A stretch of DNA of 64,000 bases from Maylandia zebra (GCF_041146795.1 NC_135169.1:13161585-13225584), one strand, 5' to 3'; positions 11,119 through 23,822 are shown, counted from the stretch's first letter. Notes: generated from the sequence alone by a model not told the origin. Numbers and translations: made by a program.

Positions 11119-12240
11119 ATCAGAGCTTTGGTGCTTCTCTTTAGGTCTCACTAATGTTGTCCTCTCCACCTCTGTTGTGAATCTTATATGAATAAAAGGA
11201 CTCTGATGTTCATCTCTGGATATTTTTATGTAGATAAGCAGCAAATGTTCCCAAGAAAATCTACTGGAGCTCTCAATAGAAATTATGATTTTATGCCCTA
11301 CACTCAGTCACTACAATCAATTTTAGAGTTTCTCCACCTACTGAACCCACTTTAACCTCTGACTGTGCACATTTTACTGTTTACAGGCAAAGTCACCCTC
11401 TACAATGTAGGTGACTGAAAATAGAGCTAATTTCTACTTTCTTACTTTGAGTACATTTCAGAGCCTGCACTTTTCTACTTATACTTGAGTAAGGAACTTG
11501 AATCAGTACTTCAACTTTTACTGGAGTATTTTTTTACAGTAGTGTTTGTATTTGTACTTAATGTCTGAACTTTTGCCAACTCTGCTTGCTCTGCCTCCTT
11601 CGCGATCATCAGTTTGAACTACCTGGCGTCCTATTGTTGACGTTTCTGACTGAATTCCAACGGCAGGTTGTTGCTGCTGCTCACTCACAGATACTGACAG
11701 AGTGTAAAAGTGTTGAAATTGACTCTTTCTTATTGGTGCTTTTGCTATTAAAATGATATCTTGTGAAACTCTTTAAACTGTTCCTCTCGTTCGTGTACCT
11801 ACAGCTCATTTGGTTTTAGCTGTGATACCCCCTGCACTTTTTCTCCATCTGTTTTTGTCATAGCCTCGTATGACAGGTTGTGAGAGGTCCCAGGTCTGAA
11901 TCCCACACAAGCCTTACATTGTCACAGCCTGGCTCATAAGACCCACAGTCAGTATGAAAGATTAGTTGGTGTTGGATCATGCAATTTGTCGCTAGATACA
12001 GATAGAGATACCTGCAAAATAGTGAAAAGTATTATGTTAGCTTCTTCATCTACAGAGGATGCTACTTGGGCATTATATGGTCATGATAATAACAAAAATG
12101 AGAAATTAATCAAACTGAAATACATTCAATAAAAATTAATTGGAGTCTAGAAAACAGCAGAATTGAAATCATATTTATCATTCATGACTGTCAGACATTT
12201 CTAAGACTCAGTAACAGAGTTAAAGTAGGTCCATGTTTTC
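11119..12240. other. 3' flank of gene 2
   Basis: The first 150 bp are the 3' untranslated region, with ATGAATAAAAGG near 11190 as poly(A) signal. The part from about 11600 to 11960 is matched at 21480-21920 behind gene 4. No gene seen. Confidence 0.45.
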
Positions 12241-12540
12241 TATCAGCACTGTGCTTTAGTGCTGATAGGTAGGATGTTCTTTAAAAGCCATCAGTTTGTG
12301 ACGTGCAGTCTGATGTTGAGCAGCCAAACAGTGAACTCACTGCCTTTCTGACCACAAGTCAGAGGTTGAAACAGAGAGAAGCTAAAGCCCACCTCCAACT
12401 CAAAAACCTCGCAGCTAAACTACAATCAGCCACAGGAAGACACAGCAGGTTTGTAACAATCTGCAACATGACTGATAAAATCATTATTGTCAATAAAACA
12501 CTTAAGAATTTATTTTAATTTAATTGTGAAAATGTATTTC
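12240..12540 (+). promoter_or_regulatory. Conserved upstream block (before relic leader and gene 3)
   Basis: Core at 12345-12382: TTTCTGACCACAAGTCAG then AGGTTGAAACAGAGAGAAGC. It lies about 500 bp before the relic leader at 12850, the same distance as in genes 4 and 5. Confidence 0.45.
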
Positions 12541-12779
12541 AAACAGTGCTTGATGCATTTATTTCACAAGTAAAGGTCAGAGAGTCAGTGAAGGCATCAC
12601 ACAACTGCTAATGTTGCCTTCAGGTGCAGTTGTAGATTTTGTTGCTGTTGATCTTTACTTCATGTTCTGGTTCAATTTTTTTCATTTAAAATTTTGTATT
12701 TCTGCTTTATTTCCACCAAATAATTTAACTTTTGCATGAAGTTCAGAGAGGAAACCACAACACTGGCACCGAGTCACAG

Positions 12780-12943
12780 CTGAGGAGGAAGAGGAGGGTT
12801 TTACTCTGTATGAGAGTGACCTGAACTCAGTCTTTGTCTGATATCAGCGAGCAGCACGAGGAAACGTTTCAGAACTCTGAACTAACCTGAGTTTAATTTC
12901 ACTTTAGTTCTGATCTCACTGCTGATCTGCACCACAAACCAAG
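12780..12943 (+). pseudogene. Relic receptor leader (exon 1 without start codon, exon 2 intact)
   Basis: The promoter part keeps GAGGAGGAAGAGGAGGGTTTTAC. The start of exon 1 reads GCAGCACGAGGAAACG where the paralogues have GCAGGATGGAGGAAACG, so the ATG is gone, and the exon then runs directly into intron sequence without a donor. Exon 2 (12908-12943, 36 nt) keeps its splice signals. It may be the leader of a lost gene or an alternative first promoter of gene 3, whose own leader lies 1 kb downstream. Confidence 0.7.
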
Positions 12944-13870
12944 GTCAGTAACCTTCTTCTGTCACACTGTAAACCTGACTCACTCTTCCAGGAGACTGTG
13001 GGACACATTTATTTAAAAAAGAAAAAATCCTTTCCCTGTTGCATCACCAAACCTGATTTTCTGACAGTCTAGATGATGTCACCTGTTTTTCTAAATTAAA
13101 CATCCACACATAAGGAAATATATCTGTGCAATAGAATATTTTTATTCAACACCCAATTGCAGTTAAAACTGAATTTATAGAAAAGAAATGTGTCATTTAC
13201 ACTTCAGGTATAAACATCAGCTCATGTTCTACTGTGTAGTTCTTCAGTGTTTGAGCCAGCTGGAGCAGTCAATAAGAATAAAGCTGATTTTCTGTCAGTG
13301 TTTATTAGGACCACATGTTTGTGTTTGTGGGGTTAACTCTCATATAAAATTGCTTCCTGGTGGAGAAACGCACACTGACCCTGTGACATAATGAAGAAGA
13401 AGAAGCAGAGAGACGCGTTTACTGGCTGTCAAACTGCAGCTGATCTCAGTTACTTCTTAGGATTGATGTCAGGGAGCAGACACCATTTATAGATCTGAGA
13501 TCATCTGAACATTATTGTTACGTTAGGACTCAGACTGCACATGTTAAAGTAGATGTGATAATTGGTTCATTGCTTCTTGTTTTAGGCTCGTGCAGGTTTT
13601 AGTTGCACTGAAGCCAGTTTATGACGCTTGAGCTGAACTAAAGTCAGTGTGTTGTTGGTGATGCAGGGTGCAGTCGCAGCCACACAGTTTATGTCTCTCT
13701 GACATCAGAACAGAAAAGCAGCAACAAGTCTCAGCTGACCTGCTGTCACTAACAAGAAGATCAAACTTTGTGTTTAACATCGTCCTCGTCTCTGACAGCT
13801 TCAAAGAAAACTCCTCCATCGTCCTGAAGAAAAGGATCAACTTCATCTAACAGAAAGTTTGAGGATTTAA

Positions 13871-15951
13871 ATGGAGGAAACATCTCTGTTGTGGCTGCTC
13901 TGTAAGTTCACTCTGTGTATTTCTGGAAGATTCAGATGATGAAATCTTTAAAAAGCTCATAAAACACTCTGTAGTTTGTTTTCAGTGATGTTTGTCTGTA
14001 ATATGAATCTTCTTCACGTGTTTGAATCCAACAGTCTTCCTCCTTCCTGCTCTGATTTTGTTTCAGTCTTTCCTTACAATCAGCTCACAGAGATGTTGTG
14101 TCTGCTCTGCTCTCTGATCACTTCATTAAACACCACAAACTCTGAACTAACCTGAGACTCGTTTCTCTTTAGTTGTGATCTCACTGCTGAGCCTCAACAC
14201 AAACCAAGGTCAGTAAGTTCATTATATGGCACTGTCACGCAGTTTAAAGTCATTAACATTGTTAGTTGTTACTGCAGCCAATGATGAATCAGGACCACAA
14301 TGTGTTTGAATTTAGTCCTCGACTACTTCATGCATCTGTAATCTGACAGTTATGAAATATTAATACAATGAGGGTCACATTTTTCTCTCATGTCTGTATT
14401 TATTCATCCATTTTTACAGATAAAAAAGACGAACTAACCTGACAGATCATTAATTTTATGAACATTTCACGAAGGCTGTGAGACTAACAGTTCATTATTT
14501 AAAAAGCCTATTTACTGCCTTTAAAAAGTAACTAATTACACACAGAGATATGTTGTGTTGCAACTGTCAGCATAAAATCATGATGAAAAAACATAGATGA
14601 TGACATGTTAGTGCAGACTTATGCAGACTTGGAGATCACGCTGTGATTTTTGTTGTGACTTTTGATAAGCTGAGGTGAAGTTAAATAAATGTGATGCTTA
14701 AAAAAACCCTGAAATATTCCTGTGATTGTTATCTAGATGGTGTTGGTTGTTTGCAGTAGTGTTCTTAAGAATAATAATTCATTAAATTACTAATTAGATA
14801 CAAATGCAACGTAATTACCTTAATGTATGCTTATGGTAATGTCTTCCTGTCATCCATTAATGAATTGTAAAAGTCAGCAGGTCAATTAATTTTAGTAAAA
14901 ATACACTAAATTCCTCACAGCTCGTCTGACTGTGAGTCCCAGCAGCTCTCAGTTCTTTAAAGGAGACTTTGTGTCTCTGAGCTGTGAGGAGGACGACAGC
15001 TCTGCTGGATGGACTCTGAGGAGAAACACAAGCAAACAACAGAGGACTCAGTGTGGAGATGGGTGGGGAAAACCAGCTGGTTCTTCCTGTAACATCAGCT
15101 ACATCCACCCATTGGACAGTGGAGTTTACTGGTGTGAGTCCAGAGAGGGTCCCATCAGTAACATGGTTAACCTGACAGTCACTGGTAAGCTGAGTGTGTG
15201 GAGTTAGTGTTGATGAAGCTGTGTGTAAATGGATGAAATGCTGTAGTTTGTCTCTGTGTTGAGGTGGATCAGTGATCCTGCAGAGTCCTGTCCTCCCTGT
15301 GATGGAGGGAGATGACGTCACTCTGCTCTGTAAAACAAAGACCACTCCCTCCAACCTCCCAGCTGCTTTCTATAAAGATGGCTCCCTCATCAGGAAGCAG
15401 CCTACAGGTCACATGACCATCCAGCATGTTTCCAGGTCTGATGAAGGCCTCTACAAGTGTGACATCAGCGGTCATGGAGAGTCTCCATCCAGCTGGATCA
15501 CTGTCACAGGTGAGGAGCTTCACTCTTATGTTACCTCCTATTTCATCCACATATTCACCAGAACAGGTGGGATTCTTTCTGCAGACCAACATACAACCCC
15601 ACCTCCACCCACCACCTCAGCACTACCCCCTGACTGCAGCTCTCTCCAGCTTGCATTCAGAGTGGTCCTCCACCTGCTTGTATTCTGTCCATACGTCATC
15701 TCCACTCTCCTCATGATGTCTTTACATCGACACAGAGCCAAAGGTAACACTCTGAATCAATCCCCTAATATGCTGATGATTATATTCTTTTCATCTGAAC
15801 TCTTCATTGGTTCACATCTGATACTTTTTCATATTTTGTATATGCAGGGAACAAACTTTGCATCTTGAACCTGCCCACTCATCCTGAGCAGGGATTCGAT
15901 GATGAACATGAGGATGTAATTACTGATGTCACCACAGAGCATAGTTTCTGA
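13871..15951 (+). CDS. Fc-receptor-like two-Ig-domain membrane receptor, gene 3
   Basis: Exons 13871-13901, 14173-14208, 14921-15184, 15264-15509, 15585-15743, 15848-15951 (279 aa), phase 1 throughout. The leader is [18 protein letters not shown]1 begins [17 protein letters not shown] and has [11 protein letters not shown] and LDSGVYWC. D2 is of the common type (KCDIS). The stalk is Pro/Thr-rich ([15 protein letters not shown]) with one Cys that could pair chains. The helix has the outer Arg ([14 protein letters not shown]). The tail ends [12 protein letters not shown], with no Tyr. The sequence before exon 1 differs from genes 1, 2, 4 and 5 and lacks the purine box, so its transcription may be controlled differently. 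The CTGAATAAATGG poly(A) signal is near 16020. Confidence 0.85.
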
Positions 15952-16087
15952 AACAAACTTCTGTTGTGTCTCTGTGGGTCTCAATAAATTTGTCCTCTTC
16001 ACCACTGGCATAGAGATCATCTGAATAAATGGGCTCTGATGTTCATCTCGGGATATTTTCATCTAGCTAAACAAATAAATTGATCCT

Positions 16088-17104
16088 TTTTTTTTTTTTT
16101 TTTTTGCCTGTCCTGTTTGGCTCTTTTGACATCAGAATTGTTGTCTAAGGGCAAAGAAAGATGCCCAACAGATTTACTTTACCAAATGGACCATCCCAAC
16201 CTTGCCATAATGGTCTATTTGGTTCACCTTTTATTGTTTATTTTATTCTATTTTCACTTGCTAAATACGGGACAGACTTGACTGGGAAAGGAAAAGGGAG
16301 AAAGAAACAGCGGGAAAGAGGAACTGTCATAGAGGGCAAAAAACATAAACCAACAAAACAAACAGACAAAAAATCCATCTATCGATCACCTGGATCACCT
16401 GTTGAGAAAAAAAAAAGAGAAAACAGGCAAAAAAGAGAGCAATATAATAAACAACATCATCACAATGATATATGGGAATATAACAGTAAATACAAAATAT
16501 TAAACATTATTGTGCAGCACGTAAGATCGACAGAACACAGTGTGCTTTGAGGTAGGAGCCAAAAAGGGTGTAGTTTGTGGGTGTGATCACCAGTGTGTAC
16601 ACCTGTGAGCATGGACGCACTTGTTTTTAAAAGGTTCCTTCATGTAATGATCTGCTAGAGGGTGTGGGGGGGCCACAGCCCCGTCCTCCAGGGCATGAAG
16701 CAGGTATGGAGGAGATCCAGGCTCCAGACATCCAGAGGCCCCCAGAACACAGGAGACCAAGGAAGACCAACAGAGGGGCAGCCGCGCCACTGTCCCAGAA
16801 AGAGCTGAGGAGAGTCCCAGATGGGGGCTCACTCAGCAGCCGCGGAGCAGAAGCCAGGGGGAGTTGCAGTGACGCGCCCGTCTGGCAAAGTTGGGTTGCA
16901 GCCAGCTGTGCCAGAGTGACCGAGCCCCAGGCCGAGAGGGCGAGGGCACCCCACCCCTGAAGTGGCCCGAGTGAGCCCCAGGCTCCAGGCCCCGACAAGC
17001 AGCTACCAGGAGTGAGCCGGTGTGTACCTGGACGCCCACCCCCAGACACAAAGAACCACGAACGCAGCGATGTCTGAGGGCGTCTGCCACTGGCAGGGGA
17101 AGAT
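16088..17104 (-). mobile_element. Poly(A)-tailed retroposon in 3' flank of gene 3
   Basis: A 16-bp duplication, CAAATAAATTGATCCT, stands at 16072-16087 and 17105-17120. The insert begins with a T tract, so on the - strand it ends in poly(A). Its far half is GC-rich. It carries no reverse transcriptase motif. The - strand has a 140-codon open frame (16627-17049) that I regard as non-coding repeat sequence. Target duplication and tail show LINE-machinery insertion. I recall the sequence as a common cichlid repeat but cannot name the family. Confidence 0.8.
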
Positions 17105-17120
17105 CAAATAAATTGATCCT

Positions 17121-17935
17121 AAGAGGCGGATTTTCATCATATACTGTGTGTGTTACTGGAGCTCTGTAACTAAGGGATTCTTCAAAGCATTCAGATTATT
17201 TCTAAAAATTCAAACCTGCAGATGCTTTCAGATCTGATGTTGGAGAAAAAACACCAAACATCTGCTATATAGATAATGTTTCCTCTGGCTATTTCCTCAG
17301 TCCCTCTCCTTCCTTCTCAGGTCCATGGACTGTTCTCAGGCCTGGGTCTTTGCTCCAGTACTTTTTAACTTGAAATTTAAGTCATATTTATTATCCTGCT
17401 TTATGCCTAGTTTGTTCTTTTTTTTAATTCTTGTCATATTTTGTTTTGTATTCTAGCTTAAATCTCCTGGTTTGTTTGTGTGTTTACCACTGCAGCTCTG
17501 TAACTACTGTTTTGTACAAATAATCCAACTTATTTCTAAATGAAACCTGCAGATGTTTTCAGATCAGGTGTTAAAGGAACATGTTTTGGTACATTTTGTT
17601 TTATTTTGGTATTTCCTGTTTTGTCCTCTTTTCTGATGAGCTGATTAGACTCCTGGTGTTTCCTGAAACTACCTGGACTTTGGTTTGCTGATTCTTTTTT
17701 TTATTTAACCTTTGGAGTTAGTTGGATCTTTGCAACGTAACCCTTAGTAAACATTCACTATTTGTTAATTCACTCTACCTTGGAGTCTTTATTTGAATCA
17801 TAATGTACAGCACAGTGTTTTGAACAAGAAATGGACCCTGAGGACTCGTGTAGAGGATGACAGAGAGGACATGATTTACACCACTCTGGTGTTCACTTAC
17901 TGCTTTCTGGCATAGCTCAGCTAATGGACTCGTTA
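17121..17935. repeat. Duplicated 3' flank (paralogous to 4610-5290)
   Basis: From TACTGTGTGTGTTACTGGAG onward, order and sequence match the flank of gene 1, including the TGAAACCTGCAGATG and GGACTTTGGTTTGCTG stretches. No gene in it. Confidence 0.6.
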
Positions 17936-17939
17936 CTAA

Positions 17940-18100
17940 ACAATCTTTATACCTTGATCCTATCTGCTCGCTCTGAGCAGGGATTGAATGATACGCATGA
18001 TGATGTTGGCGTCTCACTAACTTTGTCCTCTCCATCTCTGTTGTGGAGATTATTAGAATAAATTGAGTCTGATGTTCATCTTTGGATCATTTTATCTAAA
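17940..18100 (+). pseudogene. Relic cytoplasmic-tail exon and 3' end
   Basis: CTGAGCAGGGATTGAATGAT followed by CATGATGATGTTGG matches the tail exon up to DDV, then jumps straight to the 3' untranslated sequence with a deletion of the last codons. An AATAAA near 18056 is kept. It marks a lost gene between genes 3 and 4. Confidence 0.65.
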
Positions 18101-19130
18101 TTAAAAACCAAATATTCTTTCATAAAGGAAGATTTCTATCATCATTATGTGTACGACAGCAACTCTGTAACTAATTATTGACAGTAGCATCCAGTTTATC
18201 TCTAAATGAAACCTGCAGTGATATTTGAGGAACACATAAAAGAGTTATTGATAAGGACTGTTTTATTATAGCATTTCCTGTGTTGTTATTGAAATCAATG
18301 GACAATCTGGTTGCTCAGATGAGGATATGCATCATTCACTTTCACTCACAGATACTGACATGTTACTTTAAATAGTGTCCAGTAGATGGTAAAAATAACA
18401 TCATGTGACTGGGAGTGGATTCATTAATCGCTTCTTGTCTTCCTGACTGAGCACAAACCTCTGAGAACATTGAGGATTAAAATACAATTTTAAAAAGCTA
18501 ATGTTAAAATGTACAATTTGCTAATGCTGACAACTTACAGCTTTCTCCGTAATTCGCACATGGAGCTTTCCTTACATTGTCCAACTCATGTGAAAGAGGA
18601 TTCTATGTGGATATTGTTGCAGCAAATGCATGTGTGTAAATGTCATTTTGTGTGTGCACCTAAATCCATGTCTGTACTTGGATTGCTAAATGTGTAGAGG
18701 ATTTCACAAACGTGTGACTCAAAGTAAGTAAATGTCCGTGTTTTTTACTGTCTCTATTTTTTGTTTTTAGGCAGAAAGTCAACAAATCACCGAGTTGTTA
18801 AAAATCTTTATTTTCAGATATAGACACTGACAGTATGCTGATGATGATCCTCTACATCTGTGCTTTACATCTGATATCTGTAGAGGAATCCACAAATGTG
18901 TAAGTTTACGTCAGGTAGTGTCCGTGTTTTCTGTTACCTCTGTGTTTTTTAGGTATTGTCCTTTGAATGTCAACAAATCAGTGAATTTTTAGCCCTTTTC
19001 GTTCATGTCACAGCGTCTCCTATAAACATTATTGGTAGATAATGTTTGACTCTGTGTTTTCACTGCAGGTACATGAACACAACTATCTGTATCCAACACA
19101 TGTCTGCTTTACACCTTTCTAAATGTTAAC
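18101..19130. other. Spacer between relic tail and gene 4
   Basis: No exon recognised. Short paralogous stretches (for example TTTTCACTGCAGGTACATGAACA near 19060) recur before gene 5, so the spacer is part of the duplication unit. Confidence 0.4.
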
Positions 19131-19330
19131 TAGAGCATGATGTGTAGTCTGATGTTTTGCAGCCACTCAATGTGTTTACTCTTTTTGACCACAAGTCAGT
19201 GGTTGGAACAGAGAGATGCACAAACCAACTAAAGCTTTCTACCTCAGAGTCAGTGTGCAGTCAGCTACAGGAGGACACAGTTTGTTTGGCTCAATCTGCG
19301 ATATTATTAATTAAATCAATAATTACATTA
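19130..19330 (+). promoter_or_regulatory. Conserved upstream block of gene 4
   Basis: Core at 19182-19218, TTGACCACAAGTCAGTGGTT, then GGAACAGAGAGATGC, 496 bp before the start codon. Confidence 0.45.
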
Positions 19331-19601
19331 GCATAGTCGATACATTTAAAATGTAATTGTCAAGAAAGAGCTGCGCAACTTTCCCTCCAAGGAGGTGAGA
19401 TACTCAGTGAAGACCTCACACAGGTACTGGTGTTGCATTCAGGGTCAAATGCCAGTTGTAGATTTTGTTGCTTTTTATCTTTACTTTGTGTTTTAAAACT
19501 ATGGCTTCAGAGTAGCAGACAAATAAACACAAAGTCTTTTCACACAAGGTTTTTTATAACCACAAGTCTGAAACCCAGAGTCAGAGAAAAGGGAAGAACA
19601 G

Positions 19602-19611
19602 AAAGAGGAAG
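19602..19611 (+). promoter_or_regulatory. PU.1/Ets-like box, gene 4
   Basis: AAAGAGGAAG, 68 bp upstream of the start codon, in the same place as in genes 2 and 5. Confidence 0.45.
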
Positions 19612-19678
19612 AGGAGGGTTTTACTCAGTGTAACCATGAACTGATCTCAGAGCTGGTGTGATGTCATTGAGCAGCAGG

Positions 19679-21181
19679 ATGGAGGAAACGTCTCTGCTGT
19701 GTCTGCTCTGTAAGCTCACTCTGTGTTTTTCATGCCTCTGCTGTCTTGTTGAATGTGAAACTCTGAACTAACCTGAGTTTAATTTCTCTTTAGTTCTGAT
19801 CTCACTGCTGAGCTGCACCACAAACCAAGGTCAGTAACCTTCTTCTGTCACTCTGTAAACCTGACTCACTCTCTCAGGAGACTGTGGGACACATTTATTA
19901 AGAACATGGTGCAGCTAACTGCAGACAGACTCCTCCTCAGTCATTGTCGGTGTATCTAATCATGTTATTATATCAGTCTAAATGATTAGATGTCATATAA
20001 ATGTGAGGTGCAAGAACGAAAGTGATAATTTCCCATCACTGAAAGTCAGCAGAAAACAACTCACAATGTGAATTCAGTCAGTGTAAAATATGTCTGATAA
20101 CAATGTAATGTATGTGTCTCCTCTTCTTCCACACAGCTCGTCTGACTGTGAGTCCCAGCAGCTCTCAGTTCTTTGAATATGACTTTGTGACTCTGAGCTG
20201 TGAGGAGGACGACAGCTCTGCTGGATGGACTCTGAGGAGAAACACAAGCAAACGACAGAGGACTCAGTGTGGAGATGGGTGGGGAGAAGGTGCTGGTTCT
20301 TCCTGTAACATCACTGTGTTCCCTCATGACAGTGGAGTTTACTGGTGTGAGTCCAGAGAGGGTCCCATCAGTAACATGGTTAAGCTGACAGTCACTGGTA
20401 AGCTGAGTGTGTGGAGTTAGTGTTGATGAAGCTGTGTGTAAATGGATGAAATGCTGTAGTTTGTCTCTGTGTTGAGGTGGATCAGTGATCCTGCAGAGTC
20501 CTGTCCTCCCTGTGATGGAGGGAGATGACGTCACTCTGCTCTGTAAAACAAAGACCACTCCCTCCAACCTCCCAGCTGCTTTCTATAAAGATGGCTCCCT
20601 CATCAGGAAGCAGCCTACAGGTCACATGACCATCCAGCATGTTTCCAGGTCTGATGAAGGCCTCTACAAGTGTGACATCAGCGGTCATGGAGAGTCTCCA
20701 TCCAGCTGGATCACTGTCACAGGTGAGGAGCTTCACTCTGATTTCACCTCTTATTTCATCCACATATTCACCTGAACAGGTGGGATTCTCTCTGCAGGAA
20801 AACCTGCAACCACAGCTCCACCCACCACTACAACTATTCCCACCGCTCCAGATCTGACTGCTGACTCCTCTCTACAGCTTGCATTCAGAATAGTCCTCCA
20901 CCTGGTGGTTTTCTCTCCATATATCATCTCCACTCTCATCATGATGTCTTTATATCAATGCAGAGCCAGAGGTAACACTGAATCATTCACTGACAAATGA
21001 ATGTGCTGATGATTAAATCCTGTCTCTTCAAGAATAAACAGCCGATAGATATTCTACATTTGTTTTGTTTTTTTCAGGAATTGGCATCAGTGATTCAACC
21101 AAGCCCACTCTTCCTGACCAGGGATTGGATAACGAGCATGATGATGTAATCACTGATGTCACCACAGAGTATCACTTCTGA
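19679..21181 (+). CDS. Fc-receptor-like two-Ig-domain membrane receptor, gene 4
   Basis: Exons 19679-19709, 19794-19829, 20137-20397, 20477-20722, 20798-20971, 21078-21181 (283 aa), phase 1. The leader equals that of gene 1. D1 is one codon shorter than in genes 1-3 ([35 protein letters not shown]). D2 is identical in protein to gene 3. The stalk is Thr/Pro-rich ([17 protein letters not shown]). The helix has the outer Arg ([14 protein letters not shown]), and the usual Cys of FCPY is Ser. The tail ends [14 protein letters not shown] with one Tyr too close to the end for an ITIM. The poly(A) signal is GATAAA, a weak variant. Confidence 0.85.
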
Positions 21182-22235
21182 ATCAGAGCTCTGTTGTGTC
21201 TCTGTGAGTCTCACTAACTTTGTCCTTTCCATCTCTGATGTTGAGATTATTTGGATAAATTGACTCTGATGATCATCTCTGGATATTTTTATGTAGATAA
21301 ACAGTAAATATTCCTGCTCACAGGAGGAGACCATCATGTACTGTGTGTGTGTGACGTTTTCAGCTTATTTTTACATGAAAGACATTTTCAGGTCAAATAT
21401 CAGAGAAAAAGACAAAGTCACGCTACTTCCTATTCGATTTTTGTATTTCATGTTTCCACATCCTACCTGATCACCTCACTGGAGTAGCAGGTGTCCTGAT
21501 GGTTCTGACCAGAATTAAATCTACCCGTCACACACAGATGCTGTCATAGCGTTTTGGTGCCTGACTGTAAACACATGATCACATGACTCAGACTGGACTA
21601 ATGCAGTTTTTGTCTTTTCACCTCTTCCTGGATCAACACAAACTGTGAATTTTTCAGTGAGCCTTGAAATTGACTCTTTCTTGTTGGTGCTTTTTTGTTA
21701 TTAAAGCCACATCCTGTGAAACATTTCACACTGCTCCAGTTGTCCGTGTCACTCTTTAGTATCTGTACGTACAGCTCATGTGGTTTGTGCTGTGATGGCC
21801 CCCTGCTCTCTTTGTCCCAACTCTTTTTGTCATAGCCTCATATGAAATGAGAGGTCCTGGGTCTGAATCCCAGGTGAGCCCGCACATTGTCACAGCCTGG
21901 CTCATAAGACCCACAGACAGTATGAAAGATCGACTGATTTTGGATCATTTAGTTTGTAGCTTCAATTATTTCACAGCAGTGTTTCTTGTTGTTGTTGTCA
22001 TAAGTGATCAAATGTGTGCAACAGGGTGGAGCACGCATTAGCTGCAACATGCTACATCCATAGAAATATGAGTGAAAGTACAAATCAAATCGAAGCAGGA
22101 CTGAAATCCTAATTTTACTGTTCATGACTGTCAGACATTTCTAAGTAGGTCAAGGTCAATGTTTCAGGACCACCACATGTAAATCACATTTGATTTGATA
22201 ACAAATAATTTGTTACACCACAGCACTTTACAGGA
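21182..22235. other. 3' flank of gene 4
   Basis: 3' untranslated region followed by flank paralogous to that of gene 2 (about 11600-11960). No gene or named repeat. Confidence 0.45.
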
Positions 22236-22238
22236 AGG

Positions 22239-22684
22239 GCCAGAGTCGTCTCTATTTTTTGAGGCGACTCTGGTCCTTCAACATCTGCCAGAAAATGCTG
22301 AGGATTTTCTATGAGTCTGTTGTGGCCAGTGTGATCCTCTATGCTGTTGCATGCTGGGGGAGCAGGCTGAGGGTCGCAGATGCCAACAGACTCAATAAAC
22401 TAATCCGTTAGGCCAGTAATGTTGTGGGGATGGAGCTGGACTCCCTCAAGGTGGTGTCGGAGAGGCGGATGCTGTCCAAGATAAAGACAATGTTGGATAA
22501 CACCTCCCACCCACTCCATGACATGCTGGTCAGTCACAGGAGCACGTTCAGTGAGAGACTGAGATTACCGAAAAGCACCACTGAACGACACAGGAAATCA
22601 TTCCTGCCTGTGGCCATCTCCCTGTACAACGCATCCACTTAACACACTGTAAACACTGCAATAGTTACACCCTTTTTGCACATG

Positions 22685-22750
<66 letters not shown>

Positions 22751-22897
22751 CTTGTATTGTCTGTTTTTGTTACAAGCACTTTGAATCACCTTGTTGTTGA
22801 ATTGTGCTATACAAATAAATTTGCCTTGCCTACTGTTTGTACTGAAGCACTGTAACCCACAACATTTCCCCTACAAGGATCAATAAAGTACTCTGAT
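22239..22897 (+). mobile_element. LINE 3' fragment (L2/CR1-like) with two adjoining tails
   Basis: The + strand encodes IFYESVVASVILYAVACWGS, then SERRMLSKIKTMLDNTSHPL and FLPVAISLYNA, the C-terminal end of an L2/CR1-type reverse transcriptase protein. It continues through CT, TA and T tracts to GAATTGTGCTATACAAATAA, a known LINE tail, and then a second tail, AGGATCAATAAAGTACTCTG. A stop interrupts the frame near 22409. At the left junction is an imperfect inverted repeat (22239-22253 against 22261-22275). Confidence 0.8.
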
Positions 22898-22914
22898 TCA
22901 CATCTTTAGTGTTT

Positions 22915-23130
22915 CTTTCAGTCTGATGTTGTGCAGCCAAACATTTATTTACTATCTTTCTGACCACAAGTCAGTGGTTGAAACAGAGAGAAGCTAAAGC
23001 CCACCTCCAACTCAGACCTCACAGTTGACCTACATTCAGCTACAGGAAGACACAGCTGGTATCTAACAATCTGCAAAAGGTCTGAAAAAAATCATTGAAT
23101 GTACTATCAATAATATATTAAATAGTTGAA
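22915..23130 (+). promoter_or_regulatory. Conserved upstream block before relic leader at 23.4 kb
   Basis: Core at 22957-22994, TTCTGACCACAAGTCAGTGG, then TTGAAACAGAGAGAAGC. Confidence 0.4.
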
Positions 23131-23329
23131 TTTTATTTTCTTTGTGTAAAAAGAGCTTCAAACACTCCTTACAGGAGGTCGGAGGGTCAATGAAAGCATC
23201 ACACAGACGCTCATGTTGCCTTCAGGTCCTGATATCAGTTGTTAATCGTTACTGTTTCAGTTTGAATCTTTAACACTTTATTTTTCCACTTTTTTCAGTC
23301 AATTAATGAAAGTTGCTCATAATGCTTGA

Positions 23330-23490
23330 GGGAGAGAAAGCCACAACACAGTCAGTCACAGACTGGAGGAGGAAGGTTTTACTAGATGTGACTGTGAACT
23401 TATCTCAGTGTTGGTTTGATTATCAGGAAGCAGCAGGTCGGAGGAAACATGATCTTTAGTTCTAGGAGACTGAGACACATTTATTATGGT
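23330..23490 (+). pseudogene. Relic receptor promoter and leader, internally deleted
   Basis: GGAGGAGGAAGGTTTTACTAG corresponds to the promoter box, and GCAGCAGGTCGGAGGAAACATG to the start of exon 1 with ATG changed to GTC. After that the sequence jumps to CTTTAGTTCTAGGAGACTGA, which fuses the exon 2 acceptor to intron 2. Confidence 0.6.
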
Positions 23491-23822
23491 TACAAAGCCA
23501 TTTCTAATGTTTTGAGATTCAGGTGAAGGACTTCACACATTAAAGTGTTATTTTTTCAGCGTTTGTGTCAGCTTTTCACCCAGTGTTTAGTTGGGTCACA
23601 TGTTTGTGGGTTTAACACTTGTATCCTCAGAGAAAAGCACACTGATGCACTCATATGTAACAGTGCAGAAAGAGGAAGAAAGACTCTTATCACATATTAG
23701 CCTTCAGGGCTGCTGCTGCACTGTCAACAGTCATACCAGCAACAACCAGTAACGACTCATCACAGTCACAGGAGGCTGTGACTCTGAGAAGAAGTGGAGG
23801 AGGAGGGAAAGCAGTCACAATA

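Noticed and set aside
15269-15592. Long - strand open frames over every D2 exon
   Set aside because: They run antisense to a well-supported Ig exon in all five genes. They stay open only because the D2 exons are nearly identical.
16627-17049. 140-codon - strand frame
   Set aside because: It lies inside a poly(A)-tailed retroposon and has a biased Gly/Leu/Ser composition without a domain.
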